64,000 nt of DNA from Flagellimonas amphidinii (GTDB lineage: Bacteria; Bacteroidota; Bacteroidia; Flavobacteriales; Flavobacteriaceae), in contig NZ_JABFNN010000039.1 of assembly GCF_013090115.1 (NCBI RefSeq), positions 62,001 through 126,000 on the forward strand, written 5' to 3'. Both the position numbers and the translations under genes were made by a program. Below are positions 26,817-34,846 of the stretch, piece by piece. Numbering within the stretch: position 1 is the first letter of the stretch; every line of letters begins with the position of its first letter. Below the pieces are notes generated by a model, which saw nothing but the letters and a program-made list of their open reading frames with translations, was not told the origin of the DNA and ran no database searches.

Positions 26817-28508
26817 ATGTCAGACGATAAAAAAGTCATTTTTTCAATGTCTGGGGTTACCAAGACCTTTAAAACGGCAAACACTCCAGTACTTAAGAAT
26901 ATTTATCTCAGTTTTTTTTATGGTGCAAAAATTGGAATATTGGGACTTAATGGTTCTGGTAAATCCACTTTGCTGAAAATTATTGCTGGGGTGGATAAAA
27001 ACTATCAAGGTGATGTAGTCTTTTCACCAGGATATTCCGTTGGGTATCTGGAACAAGAACCTCAATTGGATGAAGAAAAAACAGTTCTAGAGGTAGTGAA
27101 GGAAGGTGTTGCGGAAATTGTATCTGTTTTGGATGAATACAATAAAATCAATGACATGTTTGGTTTGCCCGAGGTGTATGAGGATGCAGATAAGATGCAA
27201 AAACTCATGGACAAGCAGGCCGCACTGCAAGACCAAATTGATGCTTCCAATGCTTGGGAATTGGACACCAAATTGGAAATTGCCATGGATGCATTGCGCA
27301 CGCCCGAAGCGGACAAAAAAATAGGAGTTCTATCTGGAGGTGAGCGCAGAAGAGTTGCTTTATGTCGATTGTTATTACAAGAACCAGATGTTTTATTATT
27401 GGATGAACCTACCAACCATTTGGATGCGGAATCAGTACATTGGTTGGAACACCATTTGGCACAATACAAGGGAACTGTAATTGCAGTAACGCACGATAGA
27501 TACTTTTTAGATAATGTTGCCGGATGGATTTTGGAGTTGGATCGCGGTGAAGGAATTCCTTGGAAAGGGAATTATTCAAGTTGGCTGGATCAAAAGGCAA
27601 AACGATTGGCATTGGAGAGCAAACAAGCTTCCAAACGTCAAAAAACCCTTGAGCGTGAGTTAGATTGGGTTCGACAAGGCGCCAAAGGAAGACAGGCCAA
27701 ACAAAAGGCCCGTTTAAAGAACTATGACAAACTTTTGAGCCAAGATCAAAAACAGTTGGAGGAAAAATTGGAGATTTATATTCCAAATGGACCTAGATTG
27801 GGGACCAATGTCATTGAGGCCAAAGGTATAAGCAAAGCTTTTGGAGATAAATTACTCTACGAAGATTTGAATTTTAAACTTCCTCAAGCTGGAATTGTAG
27901 GGATTATTGGGCCTAACGGAGCCGGTAAGACTACCATTTTTAGGATGGTCATGGAAGAAGAAAGTCCGGATAAGGGAGAATTTGAAGTTGGAGAAACTGC
28001 AAAAATCGCTTATGTAGACCAAAGTCATTCCAATATTGACCCAGAAAAAACCATTTGGGAGAATTTTAGTGATGGACAGGAATTGGTGATGATGGGAGGG
28101 AAGCAGGTAAATTCACGTGCCTACCTAAGCAGATTTAATTTCTCAGGAAGTGAACAGAACAAAAAAGTGAGTATGTTATCTGGTGGTGAACGTAACCGAC
28201 TGCATTTGGCCATGACACTCAAAGAAGAAGGTAATGTGCTATTATTGGATGAGCCTACCAACGATTTGGATGTGAACACGCTACGAGCGTTGGAAGAGGG
28301 CTTGGAGAATTTTGCTGGTTGTGCCGTAATTATTTCTCACGACAGATGGTTTTTGGATAGAATTTGCACCCATATTCTTGCTTTTGAAGGGGATTCACAG
28401 GTGTATTTCTTTGAAGGATCCTTCTCTGACTATGAAGAAAATAAAAAGAAACGCTTGGGAACAGATATTATGCCCAAGCGTATCAAATACAAAAAGCTTA
28501 TTCGTTAG
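26817..28508 (+). CDS. ettA: Energy-dependent translational throttle protein EttA (ABC-F)
   Basis: The 563-residue protein has two ABC cassettes and no membrane segment. Walker A motifs are GLNGSGKST and GPNGAGKTT. Signatures are LSGGERRRVALC and LSGGERNRLHLA. Walker B regions are LLLDEPTNHLDAES and LLLDEPTNDLDVNT, both with the catalytic Glu. Between them lies the ABC-F linker with the basic, helical VRQGAKGRQAKQKAR stretch that reaches the ribosomal P-site. The length equals that of EttA. It gates the first elongation step according to cell energy. The C-terminus MPKRIKYKKL is typical. Confidence 0.95.
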   Translation: MSDDKKVIFSMSGVTKTFKTANTPVLKNIYLSFFYGAKIGILGLNGSGKSTLLKIIAGVDKNYQGDVVFSPGYSVGYLEQEPQLDEEKTVLEVVKEGVAEIVSVLDEYNKINDMFGLPEVYEDADKMQKLMDKQAALQDQIDASNAWELDTKLEIAMDALRTPEADKKIGVLSGGERRRVALCRLLLQEPDVLLLDEPTNHLDAESVHWLEHHLAQYKGTVIAVTHDRYFLDNVAGWILELDRGEGIPWKGNYSSWLDQKAKRLALESKQASKRQKTLERELDWVRQGAKGRQAKQKARLKNYDKLLSQDQKQLEEKLEIYIPNGPRLGTNVIEAKGISKAFGDKLLYEDLNFKLPQAGIVGIIGPNGAGKTTIFRMVMEEESPDKGEFEVGETAKIAYVDQSHSNIDPEKTIWENFSDGQELVMMGGKQVNSRAYLSRFNFSGSEQNKKVSMLSGGERNRLHLAMTLKEEGNVLLLDEPTNDLDVNTLRALEEGLENFAGCAVIISHDRWFLDRICTHILAFEGDSQVYFFEGSFSDYEENKKKRLGTDIMPKRIKYKKLIR

Positions 28509-28522
28509 TAATTAATAAATAA

Positions 28523-29068
28523 TTAGTCAATTCGTTCCATTATTACATCTGTAGGAACGGCAAAATCAGTTCCAAAAAAGATTCGTTCACTTTCATCTGT
28601 GATAATCTGTAGTTTCTCTCCCTCATAAAGTCCCAAACTCCATTTAATACGGGATTGCTTATTGGACAAAAAATTTATTTTAGCTGTCCCTTTTTGTCTT
28701 TTTTTATCATCCCAATAAATTAGATTCAGTATGTCCTTTGCATCGTGCTTAATGCTACCAACCAATCTATTTTTCTTCAAATCGCAATTTTGAAGAATAT
28801 CATTGTACTCCAATTTGTTTTGGGTAAAATTATAGCAACCTTTGATTACATCCATTGTAAGGCCATTAGGCCCTTCTATTTTTGCAGCAAACAATCTAAC
28901 TATAAAAACATCATTATCATTCCTATATTCCCAGCTTCCTAAATATTTATTAAGCCTACTATCTTTTTGATATTCACCTTTTTCTGTTTTTATCACTTTC
29001 CTTTGTGCATGTAAACTGGCACAGAACAGAACCAGAGTCGTTGTCAAAAAAAACAATCTTCCTTTCAT
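28523..29068 (-). CDS. Secreted DUF6705-like protein
   Basis: The 181-residue protein has a signal peptide (cleavage after SLHAQ). It then shows a beta-rich body starting YLGSWEYRNDNDVFIVRL, with a conserved-looking KIKWSLGLYEGE near the end; this pattern recalls DUF6705 of Flavobacteriaceae. It is probably a small periplasmic beta-sandwich or lipocalin-like protein. It follows the JAMM-like lipoprotein's gene neighbourhood on the same strand (9 bases apart), so the two may be co-expressed. No function is known. Confidence 0.62.
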   Translation of the reverse strand: MKGRLFFLTTTLVLFCASLHAQRKVIKTEKGEYQKDSRLNKYLGSWEYRNDNDVFIVRLFAAKIEGPNGLTMDVIKGCYNFTQNKLEYNDILQNCDLKKNRLVGSIKHDAKDILNLIYWDDKKRQKGTAKINFLSNKQSRIKWSLGLYEGEKLQIITDESERIFFGTDFAVPTDVIMERID

Positions 29069-29077
29069 TTGGAGTTT

Positions 29078-30283
29078 TTAGTTACAGTTATCATTAATTA
29101 TACCAGTTCCGGCATTATTTGTGGTTATTCCGGTCCAAGTTGAGAAATTTATCGGATTTCCCTTGAATAATTTCAATCCCGAACCTTTGATAAGGTTAGC
29201 AAATCCTATTTCATTCTGTAAATTACTATTAGTGGTGTTAACTTTTGAATCAAATAATTGCTCAAAAAAATTAAATTTATCAGCGGAACTTAAAAAATTA
29301 TTACCAAAACTATTAAAATCATTGATATTATCGATTTTTATAGCATATGTTGTGCCCCCAGTAACCACCATAAATACAAAGGTTTTCCAGTTCTTGATTT
29401 TATTGGCTTTGTAAAGATCATATACAGCTTTAACATCCGAACCCGAAAAAATAGAAAGTAACCCAGTATAATGACTGTGCATAAACCCATCAATTTTTGA
29501 GGTTACGGTTATAGAAATGCCGGCGCCACCCGGAGCACCAGTTAAATATGGAGAAAAACCAATAGGATCATTGTAATAAATTGCCCTACCATATTCTCTG
29601 TCGGCCGATACCTTTGCTTTTAAATCTATCAGAGCATTAAATATGTTTGTATCGTCCCCCAATTTGTCCATTTGTTTACATGGGTTGGGGGGAGGGGATG
29701 TATAAGGAAAAACAGGGATTATCACTATTGTCATATTTTGGCCCAAATGACAAATATTACAGGCTGGATTGGTCCATGGACAGTCCTCAACGAAAAAACA
29801 TTCTTTACCAGTCAGCGCATTTAATTCTCTACCACTTGCCTGAGTCCCATCCTCATACTGAATTAATTGTTTTTCGTTTTTAAAATCATTGTAATATATG
29901 TTCCCATCGAAATCTGCTAACATTTCATGGAATCCTATTGCGTAATCTGACATATCAAAATCTTTAATTTTGGATTCAAAAATCCATAAAGATTTATGTG
30001 TTAGTTCTGAACCATTAAATGTAAAGACGGCCCTCTCATGTTTTGATCGGTTATTCGATTCCAAGGGGACATCAATGTACTCTTTTCCATCTGCTAGATC
30101 CATTAAATGTGCATAATCCCATAATATTTTTTTTGCACCTAAGATTTGGTTGGTTTTAGCATATTCAATTATGCTAGCTTTGGCATCCAAGGGAGTTATA
30201 TATTCTTCTTTTTCAGAACATGAAAATAGGCAACCAATAAATCCGAGAACAATAAATGCACCTAAGCTTCTTAGTTTTTTCAT
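29078..30283 (-). CDS. Lipoprotein with a JAMM/MPN-like metalloprotease motif
   Basis: The 401-residue protein has a lipoprotein signal (FSC, lipid Cys at residue 22) followed by acidic residues that may direct it to the surface. Residues about 35-160 are an unassigned domain. A Cys-rich linker with Cys162, 168, 175, 178 follows. Then comes a region with His269-Ser-His271...Ser280-Gly-Ser-Asp283, matching the HxH-x8-S-x2-D metal motif of JAMM/MPN peptidases. Glu230 in DREYG is a possible catalytic Glu. The family role is isopeptide or peptide cleavage; here activity, substrate and surface location are inferred. It precedes the DUF6705-like gene by 9 bases. Confidence 0.68.
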   Translation of the reverse strand: MKKLRSLGAFIVLGFIGCLFSCSEKEEYITPLDAKASIIEYAKTNQILGAKKILWDYAHLMDLADGKEYIDVPLESNNRSKHERAVFTFNGSELTHKSLWIFESKIKDFDMSDYAIGFHEMLADFDGNIYYNDFKNEKQLIQYEDGTQASGRELNALTGKECFFVEDCPWTNPACNICHLGQNMTIVIIPVFPYTSPPPNPCKQMDKLGDDTNIFNALIDLKAKVSADREYGRAIYYNDPIGFSPYLTGAPGGAGISITVTSKIDGFMHSHYTGLLSIFSGSDVKAVYDLYKANKIKNWKTFVFMVVTGGTTYAIKIDNINDFNSFGNNFLSSADKFNFFEQLFDSKVNTTNSNLQNEIGFANLIKGSGLKLFKGNPINFSTWTGITTNNAGTGIINDNCN

Positions 30284-30440
30284 ATAAGATGAATTATATG
30301 AACAAATAAAAGCAAAAAGAAAGAAAAAACTTTCAGATAATTTAAATTTTTACATTAATAAATTGAAGAGTAATCTATTATTCCGATGGTGTGAGTTTTT
30401 AAAGGCAACGAACTAGGTTAGATATTTTTTACTGTTAAAA

Positions 30441-31124
30441 TCAATTTGATGTATTCAACCGATTAAGCCCCTCCTCAAGAAGTTTTTTTGCCTTTTCCAA
30501 ATAGGCTTTCTGATGGGATTCCAAAGTATCGGAATCATTATTGTTTTGTTTTGAGGCCATTCCTCTGGTTTTGGATAATGCTACCAATTGTTCAATGGCT
30601 TTTTCTGCAGTATGAAGCTTATTTTGGGCATGTTTCTCAAAAACTTCCACCATTTCTTTCTCCATAGATTTTTGGTCGGTTTCATCTTCGGCATGGGCTT
30701 CATGTTCCAAAGTAGTATCTGCGTTATCTTCAATAACAATGGGTTCAGACGCACCTATGGTGCATTCATCCAAAATAGTAATCAACTCGTTTATAATTCC
30801 TATGGATTTTTTGGTATAATATCTACCTGCATCCCAATCATTGGGGTCTGTGGCTCTGGCCAAACTTTCAATCGCATCCAAAGTTTTGTCTTCAGATTTT
30901 GCACAACCACATTCACTCATGAATGTTTCTGATTTTTCAAGTGCGGTCATAGCCCTTTCAGCATAATACATTTGATGCTCAAAGTTTGTTGCTGTCATTG
31001 CCTTTTTGGAATGGCTCAATGCATAAGTGACTTTTGCGTAAAAATTATCACACTGATTTGAAAAAGATAATTGAGCTCCAAAGACTAGTGCTATTGCCAG
31101 TAGGGCATAAGATTTAGGATTCAT
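30441..31124 (-). CDS. Secreted helical protein of unknown function
   Basis: The 227-residue protein has a signal peptide (cleavage after LSFSN). Helical segments with Cys-containing turns follow (NQCDNFY, SECGCAK, DECTIG), suggesting disulfides in the periplasm. An acidic linker about residues 130-155 leads to a second helical part (VEVFEKHAQNKLHTAEKAIEQLV). Two halves of similar helix-pair type may be a duplication. I do not recognise the family. Confidence 0.68.
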   Translation of the reverse strand: MNPKSYALLAIALVFGAQLSFSNQCDNFYAKVTYALSHSKKAMTATNFEHQMYYAERAMTALEKSETFMSECGCAKSEDKTLDAIESLARATDPNDWDAGRYYTKKSIGIINELITILDECTIGASEPIVIEDNADTTLEHEAHAEDETDQKSMEKEMVEVFEKHAQNKLHTAEKAIEQLVALSKTRGMASKQNNNDSDTLESHQKAYLEKAKKLLEEGLNRLNTSN

Positions 31125-31185
31125 TGGTTAAGTATTGATTTGGTCTTTATCCTAAACGTCAATATGTTGTCAATATTTTATGAGA

Positions 31186-31962
31186 TTAAAAATCATCATT
31201 AGGGTACCAGTCCAGTTGCACCACTTTTATATTGGAATTTTCCTTATTTACGATTTCCTTGAATTTTTTTACATCGCTTACTTCAGGTCTTCCCCTAAAA
31301 TGATAAGGATATACTTCTTTGGGTTGAAATTCTAAAACAGCATCGGCAGCACTCTCTACGGTCATGGTATAGGGAAGGTTCATACAAACAAAAGCCTTGT
31401 CAATGTTTTTAAGAGCTCGCATTTCAGGAATGTCTTCGGTATCCCCTGAAAAATAGATGCGCTTACCATCAATAGTAAGTACATAACCATTACCTCTTCC
31501 TTTCACATGAAAATTTAAGGCTTCTTCCCGTAAATTGTACATGGGTATAGCTTCCACATTTATTCCATATCGTTCTTTGGAACTTCCGTTGTCCAATATA
31601 TCTATTTGTGGCGTAAACGTAGCCGGCATTTTATCAGCTACAGCTTGGGGAACAATTATTTTCGCTTTTTCGGTGTTCAGTTCCTCTAAGGTCTCCAAAT
31701 TAAAATGATCACCATGGATATCCGTGATCAAAATTAAATCTGGATTTTTTTGACCTTCAAAAGCAGCTTTCCCACCTACAGGATCAATATATATGGTAAT
31801 ATCATTCCATTCAAGAATTGCAGTGGCATGTTCTATGGGTATAATTTTTAAAGAGGAAACTGATTCTGATTCTTTTTCTTTTAATGTTTTTTGAGCTTTG
31901 GTTTCTTTACAGCCCATTGCAACTGCAAGAGAAAAAACTATAGGTAGAAATAAATTTTTCAT
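31186..31962 (-). CDS. MBL-fold metallo-hydrolase, lipoprotein (UlaG-like)
   Basis: The 258-residue protein has a lipoprotein signal (VAMGC, Cys at residue 18) and a metallo-beta-lactamase fold. ITDIHGDHF supplies the HxDH-like metal site in reduced form, followed by YFSGDTEDIPEM and a late YPYHFRG His. This resembles the L-ascorbate-6-phosphate lactonase-like/UlaG group of MBL proteins, many of unknown substrate. Unlike UlaG it is exported. It appears monocistronic. Confidence 0.82.
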   Translation of the reverse strand: MKNLFLPIVFSLAVAMGCKETKAQKTLKEKESESVSSLKIIPIEHATAILEWNDITIYIDPVGGKAAFEGQKNPDLILITDIHGDHFNLETLEELNTEKAKIIVPQAVADKMPATFTPQIDILDNGSSKERYGINVEAIPMYNLREEALNFHVKGRGNGYVLTIDGKRIYFSGDTEDIPEMRALKNIDKAFVCMNLPYTMTVESAADAVLEFQPKEVYPYHFRGRPEVSDVKKFKEIVNKENSNIKVVQLDWYPNDDF

Positions 31963-32129
31963 GAATCTAAGTTTTGCTATTCCTTTAAAGTTAAGGGTTC
32001 CTAAAGATTTCTAGTGTTTTTTTTACATTATTTAATATTCTGAAATCCAAACTAAAACTTACAGCGTATATAAACCAAACACAATTGATCAAAGAAAACT
32101 TAAACGGGAATCAATTAATTTAAGAAGTT

Positions 32130-33017
32130 ATGAGTGAAACAAAAAATAACAACGGATTAAAGGTAATTGCTGGTTTGCTTGGTGTAGTTCTTTTGGGGAC
32201 TATTATCTACACTGTAAGCCTTTACCAAGATAAAAAGAAGACAACAGATGCCCTTACACAAGAAAAGGAAGTTGTTGTTAATGATTTGAACAATCTTAAA
32301 GCTGAGTACGACAAGGCAATTTTGGAAAGCAATGCAACTAATGAAGAATTAGTAGCTGCTAGAGATAACATTGCAAAGTACATCGACTCTGTTCAAGCTA
32401 TGAAAGCGGATATCGCCACACTTTCCAGATACAGAAGACAAGTAAGCGTTCTTAAAGCTGAAAGAGAAAAATTGATGAAGCAAGTGGACTCTTTGACACA
32501 ATCCAATACTTTGTTGGCCATGCAAAGAGACAGTACTTTTGTTGAGTTGGAAAAACAAACTGTTTTCAACGATTCATTGATTGTACAGAACACACAATTG
32601 GCTGACGCCGTAGAAAAAGGATCTGCATTGAGTCTTTCCAGTTTCTCTGTTGATGCTATTAGAGAAAGAAACAGTGGGAAATTGGTTTCTACTTCTAGAG
32701 CTAAATCTACTGATAAATTTAAAGTCTGCTTCACAGTTGCTGATAACGTAATCGCTGAAGCAGGTGATAGAGAATTCTTTATTGAAGTTCTTGACCCACA
32801 AGGTAATGTGTTGGGAGATAGCTTCTCTAAAACAAGCGAAGAAGGTGCATCTATCTCTTATAGCAAGGGAACTAACTTCTATTACGAAAACAGTTCTTTG
32901 GATGTATGTGATTACATCAATAAACCAGCAAGTGATTTCCAAAAAGGAAATTACATGGTGAATGTTTATGATAACAAGTTGAAATTATTGGGAACTTCTA
33001 AGTTCACCTTGAAATAA
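32130..33017 (+). CDS. Membrane-anchored coiled-coil protein with C-terminal beta domain
   Basis: The 295-residue protein has one N-terminal transmembrane helix (VIAGLLGVVLLGTIIYTVSLY) and a long periplasmic coiled coil (about 35-170, rich in Lys, Glu and Gln). A C-terminal beta-sandwich-like domain follows, with KVCFTVADNVIAEAGDREFFIEVLDPQGNVLG. Relatives are common in flavobacteria, and their role is unknown. Its codon use looks highly biased (many TCT, AAA, GAA, GTT), hinting at high expression. It is closed by a strong terminator. Confidence 0.72.
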   Translation: MSETKNNNGLKVIAGLLGVVLLGTIIYTVSLYQDKKKTTDALTQEKEVVVNDLNNLKAEYDKAILESNATNEELVAARDNIAKYIDSVQAMKADIATLSRYRRQVSVLKAEREKLMKQVDSLTQSNTLLAMQRDSTFVELEKQTVFNDSLIVQNTQLADAVEKGSALSLSSFSVDAIRERNSGKLVSTSRAKSTDKFKVCFTVADNVIAEAGDREFFIEVLDPQGNVLGDSFSKTSEEGASISYSKGTNFYYENSSLDVCDYINKPASDFQKGNYMVNVYDNKLKLLGTSKFTLK

Positions 33018-33038
33018 TATACACTATCCATATAACTT

Positions 33039-33072
33039 AAAAGCCCGGTTCTTCATTGAATCGGGCTTTTTC
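33039..33072 (+). terminator. Terminator after the coiled-coil membrane protein
   Basis: The stem AAGCCCGGTTC / GAATCGGGCTT, with one G-U pair and a TTCATT loop, is followed by TTTTTCC. Its A-run on the other side could also serve the convergent fumC gene. Confidence 0.85.
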
Positions 33073-33093
33073 CGTTGAGAATAGTTCCAAGCA

Positions 33094-34491
33094 CTATTTA
33101 AGACTTCCCACCATATCTTCAGGTTTTACCCATTCATCATATTCTTCTGGGGTAACATAACCTAAATTAACAGCTTCCTCTTTAAGTGTCGTTCCATTTT
33201 TATGAGCTGTATTGGCAATCTCTGCGGCCTTATAATATCCTATTTTGGTATTTAGTGCAGTGACCAGCATCAAAGAATTGTTCAAAAGAGTTTTGATCAC
33301 TTCATGATTAGGGGCAATACCTACAGCGCAGTTTACTTCAAAGCTTACACAGGCATCTCCTAATAGTTGTGCAGATTGTAGTATGTTGGCCGCCATCATA
33401 GGTTTAAAAACATTCAATTCATAATGTCCCTGCGTTCCACCAACTCCCACGGCAACATCATTGCCCATAACTTGTGCGCAGACCATGGTCATGGCTTCAC
33501 ACTGTGTTGGGTTTACTTTTCCGGGCATAATGGAACTTCCCGGTTCATTGGCAGGAATTATGATTTCACCAATACCGGAACGGGGACCGGAAGCCATCAT
33601 TCTAATGTCATTCGCAATTTTGTTCAAAGAAACTGCCAACTGTTTCAATGCCCCATGACTTTCAACAATGGCATCATGTGCCGCTAAAGCTTCAAACTTA
33701 TTTGCTGCAGTAACAAAAGGAAGTCCGGTAAACTCCGCTATATATTTAGCAACAAGAACATCGTATCCTTTTGGGGTGTTCAAACCCGTACCTACTGCTG
33801 TACCTCCCAAAGCAAGTTCGCTTAGATGATCTAATGTATTTTGAAGAGCTTTTAATCCATGATCCAGTTGGGAAACATAACCTGAGAATTCTTGTCCAAG
33901 GGTTAGGGGAGTGGCATCCATTAAGTGGGTGCGTCCAATTTTAACCACATCTTTAAATTCTTCTGATTTTTTGACCAAAGTATCTCTAAGTTGCTTTACC
34001 CCTGGAATGGTTACTTCTACAATTTTTTTATAGGCGGCAATATGCATTCCAGTAGGAAAAGTATCGTTGGACGATTGACTTTTGTTCACATCGTCGTTGG
34101 GTTGAATGGTTTTTTCGCCTTCCCCAATTGTTTTACCGGCAATTTCATGTGCTCTGTTGGCAATTACCTCGTTGACGTTCATATTACTTTGGGTTCCAGA
34201 ACCGGTTTGCCAGATTACCAAAGGAAACTGACCATCATGTTTTCCATCTAATATTTCATCACATACTTGGGCAATAAGATCCCGTTTAGCAACAGCAAGA
34301 ACTCCAAGTTCGTGGTTGGCATAGGCGGCGGCTTTTTTCAAATAGGCAAAACCATATACCACATCCAAGGGCATGGACGCAGGTGTTCCAATTTTAAAGT
34401 TGTTTCTGGAACGCTCAGTTTGCGCTCCCCAGTATTTGTCAGAGGGTACTTTTACCTCCCCCATGGTATCTTTTTCAATTCTGAAGCTCAT
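33094..34491 (-). CDS. fumC: Fumarate hydratase class II
   Basis: The 465-residue protein matches FumC along its length. It starts [16 protein letters not shown], includes [14 protein letters not shown] and [16 protein letters not shown], and has the fumarase signature [11 protein letters not shown]. It hydrates fumarate to malate in the TCA cycle with no iron-sulfur cluster. ATG 34491 is chosen. A longer reading to 34620 adds 43 residues unlike FumC and runs across a promoter element at 34512. Confidence 0.96.
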   Translation of the reverse strand: MSFRIEKDTMGEVKVPSDKYWGAQTERSRNNFKIGTPASMPLDVVYGFAYLKKAAAYANHELGVLAVAKRDLIAQVCDEILDGKHDGQFPLVIWQTGSGTQSNMNVNEVIANRAHEIAGKTIGEGEKTIQPNDDVNKSQSSNDTFPTGMHIAAYKKIVEVTIPGVKQLRDTLVKKSEEFKDVVKIGRTHLMDATPLTLGQEFSGYVSQLDHGLKALQNTLDHLSELALGGTAVGTGLNTPKGYDVLVAKYIAEFTGLPFVTAANKFEALAAHDAIVESHGALKQLAVSLNKIANDIRMMASGPRSGIGEIIIPANEPGSSIMPGKVNPTQCEAMTMVCAQVMGNDVAVGVGGTQGHYELNVFKPMMAANILQSAQLLGDACVSFEVNCAVGIAPNHEVIKTLLNNSLMLVTALNTKIGYYKAAEIANTAHKNGTTLKEEAVNLGYVTPEEYDEWVKPEDMVGSLK

Positions 34492-34511
34492 TATCAAATT
34501 TTTAGAATACA

Positions 34512-34519
34512 CAAATTTA
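34512..34519 (-). promoter_or_regulatory. Promoter -7 element of fumC
   Basis: On the minus strand TAAATTTG lies 20 bases before the fumC ATG at 34491, supporting that start over upstream alternatives. Confidence 0.4.
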
Positions 34520-34579
34520 GGCCTTCGTAAAGACAATTTTACATGACTTTTGTTGTATTGAACATTTTTTAATCCAAGA

Positions 34580-34612
34580 TTTGTTTTTTTTGATAAGAAG
34601 AAAGTATCTTTG
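34580..34612 (+). promoter_or_regulatory. Promoter of the 57-residue membrane protein gene
   Basis: TTTG (34580-34583), 21 bases, then TATCTTTG (34605-34612), 19 bases before ATG 34632. It is divergent from the fumC promoter. Confidence 0.6.
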
Positions 34613-34631
34613 CTCAACAAAAGACAAAATA

Positions 34632-34805
34632 ATGTTTGAATTTGACCAATATTTAGGATTCTTAGCTTTTTTAACCATTTTGACCATAGGATTCTGGTTA
34701 ATGATTTTCTTATTGACTTTTGTAGTACCTTATTGGTTGGTTGGTAACCTTAGGGAAATGATTAAAGAAAAACGCGAGGCCAAGAGAGCCAAGCTTAGTG
34801 AATAA
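34632..34805 (+). CDS. Small single-span membrane protein with basic tail
   Basis: The 57-residue protein [20 protein letters not shown]... has a long hydrophobic stretch that crosses the membrane once or twice. A charged C-terminal helix follows ([17 protein letters not shown]). A full promoter upstream and a perfect terminator downstream make it a convincing single-gene unit. The earlier in-frame start at 34581 overlaps the promoter and is rejected. I do not know the family. Confidence 0.65.
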   Translation: MFEFDQYLGFLAFLTILTIGFWLMIFLLTFVVPYWLVGNLREMIKEKREAKRAKLSE

Positions 34806-34830
34806 AAAAGAGGCCATTGGCCTCTTTTTA
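34804..34830. terminator. Perfect bidirectional terminator
   Basis: AAAAAGAGGCC / GGCCTCTTTTT is an 11-pair perfect stem with a three-base ATT loop. A-run and T-run flanks serve both the small membrane protein (plus) and the TonB-dependent receptor (minus). Confidence 0.88.
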
Positions 34831-34846
34831 GTTATATAAAAAGGAT

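Noticed and set aside
32130..33017. The coiled-coil membrane protein as a chromosome-partitioning ParA
   Set aside because: There is no Walker motif or ATPase fold. Coiled-coil similarity alone explains such labels.
34492..34620. Extended N-terminus of fumC
   Set aside because: The extra 43 residues are unlike any FumC, and the frame crosses a -7 promoter element located correctly for ATG 34491.
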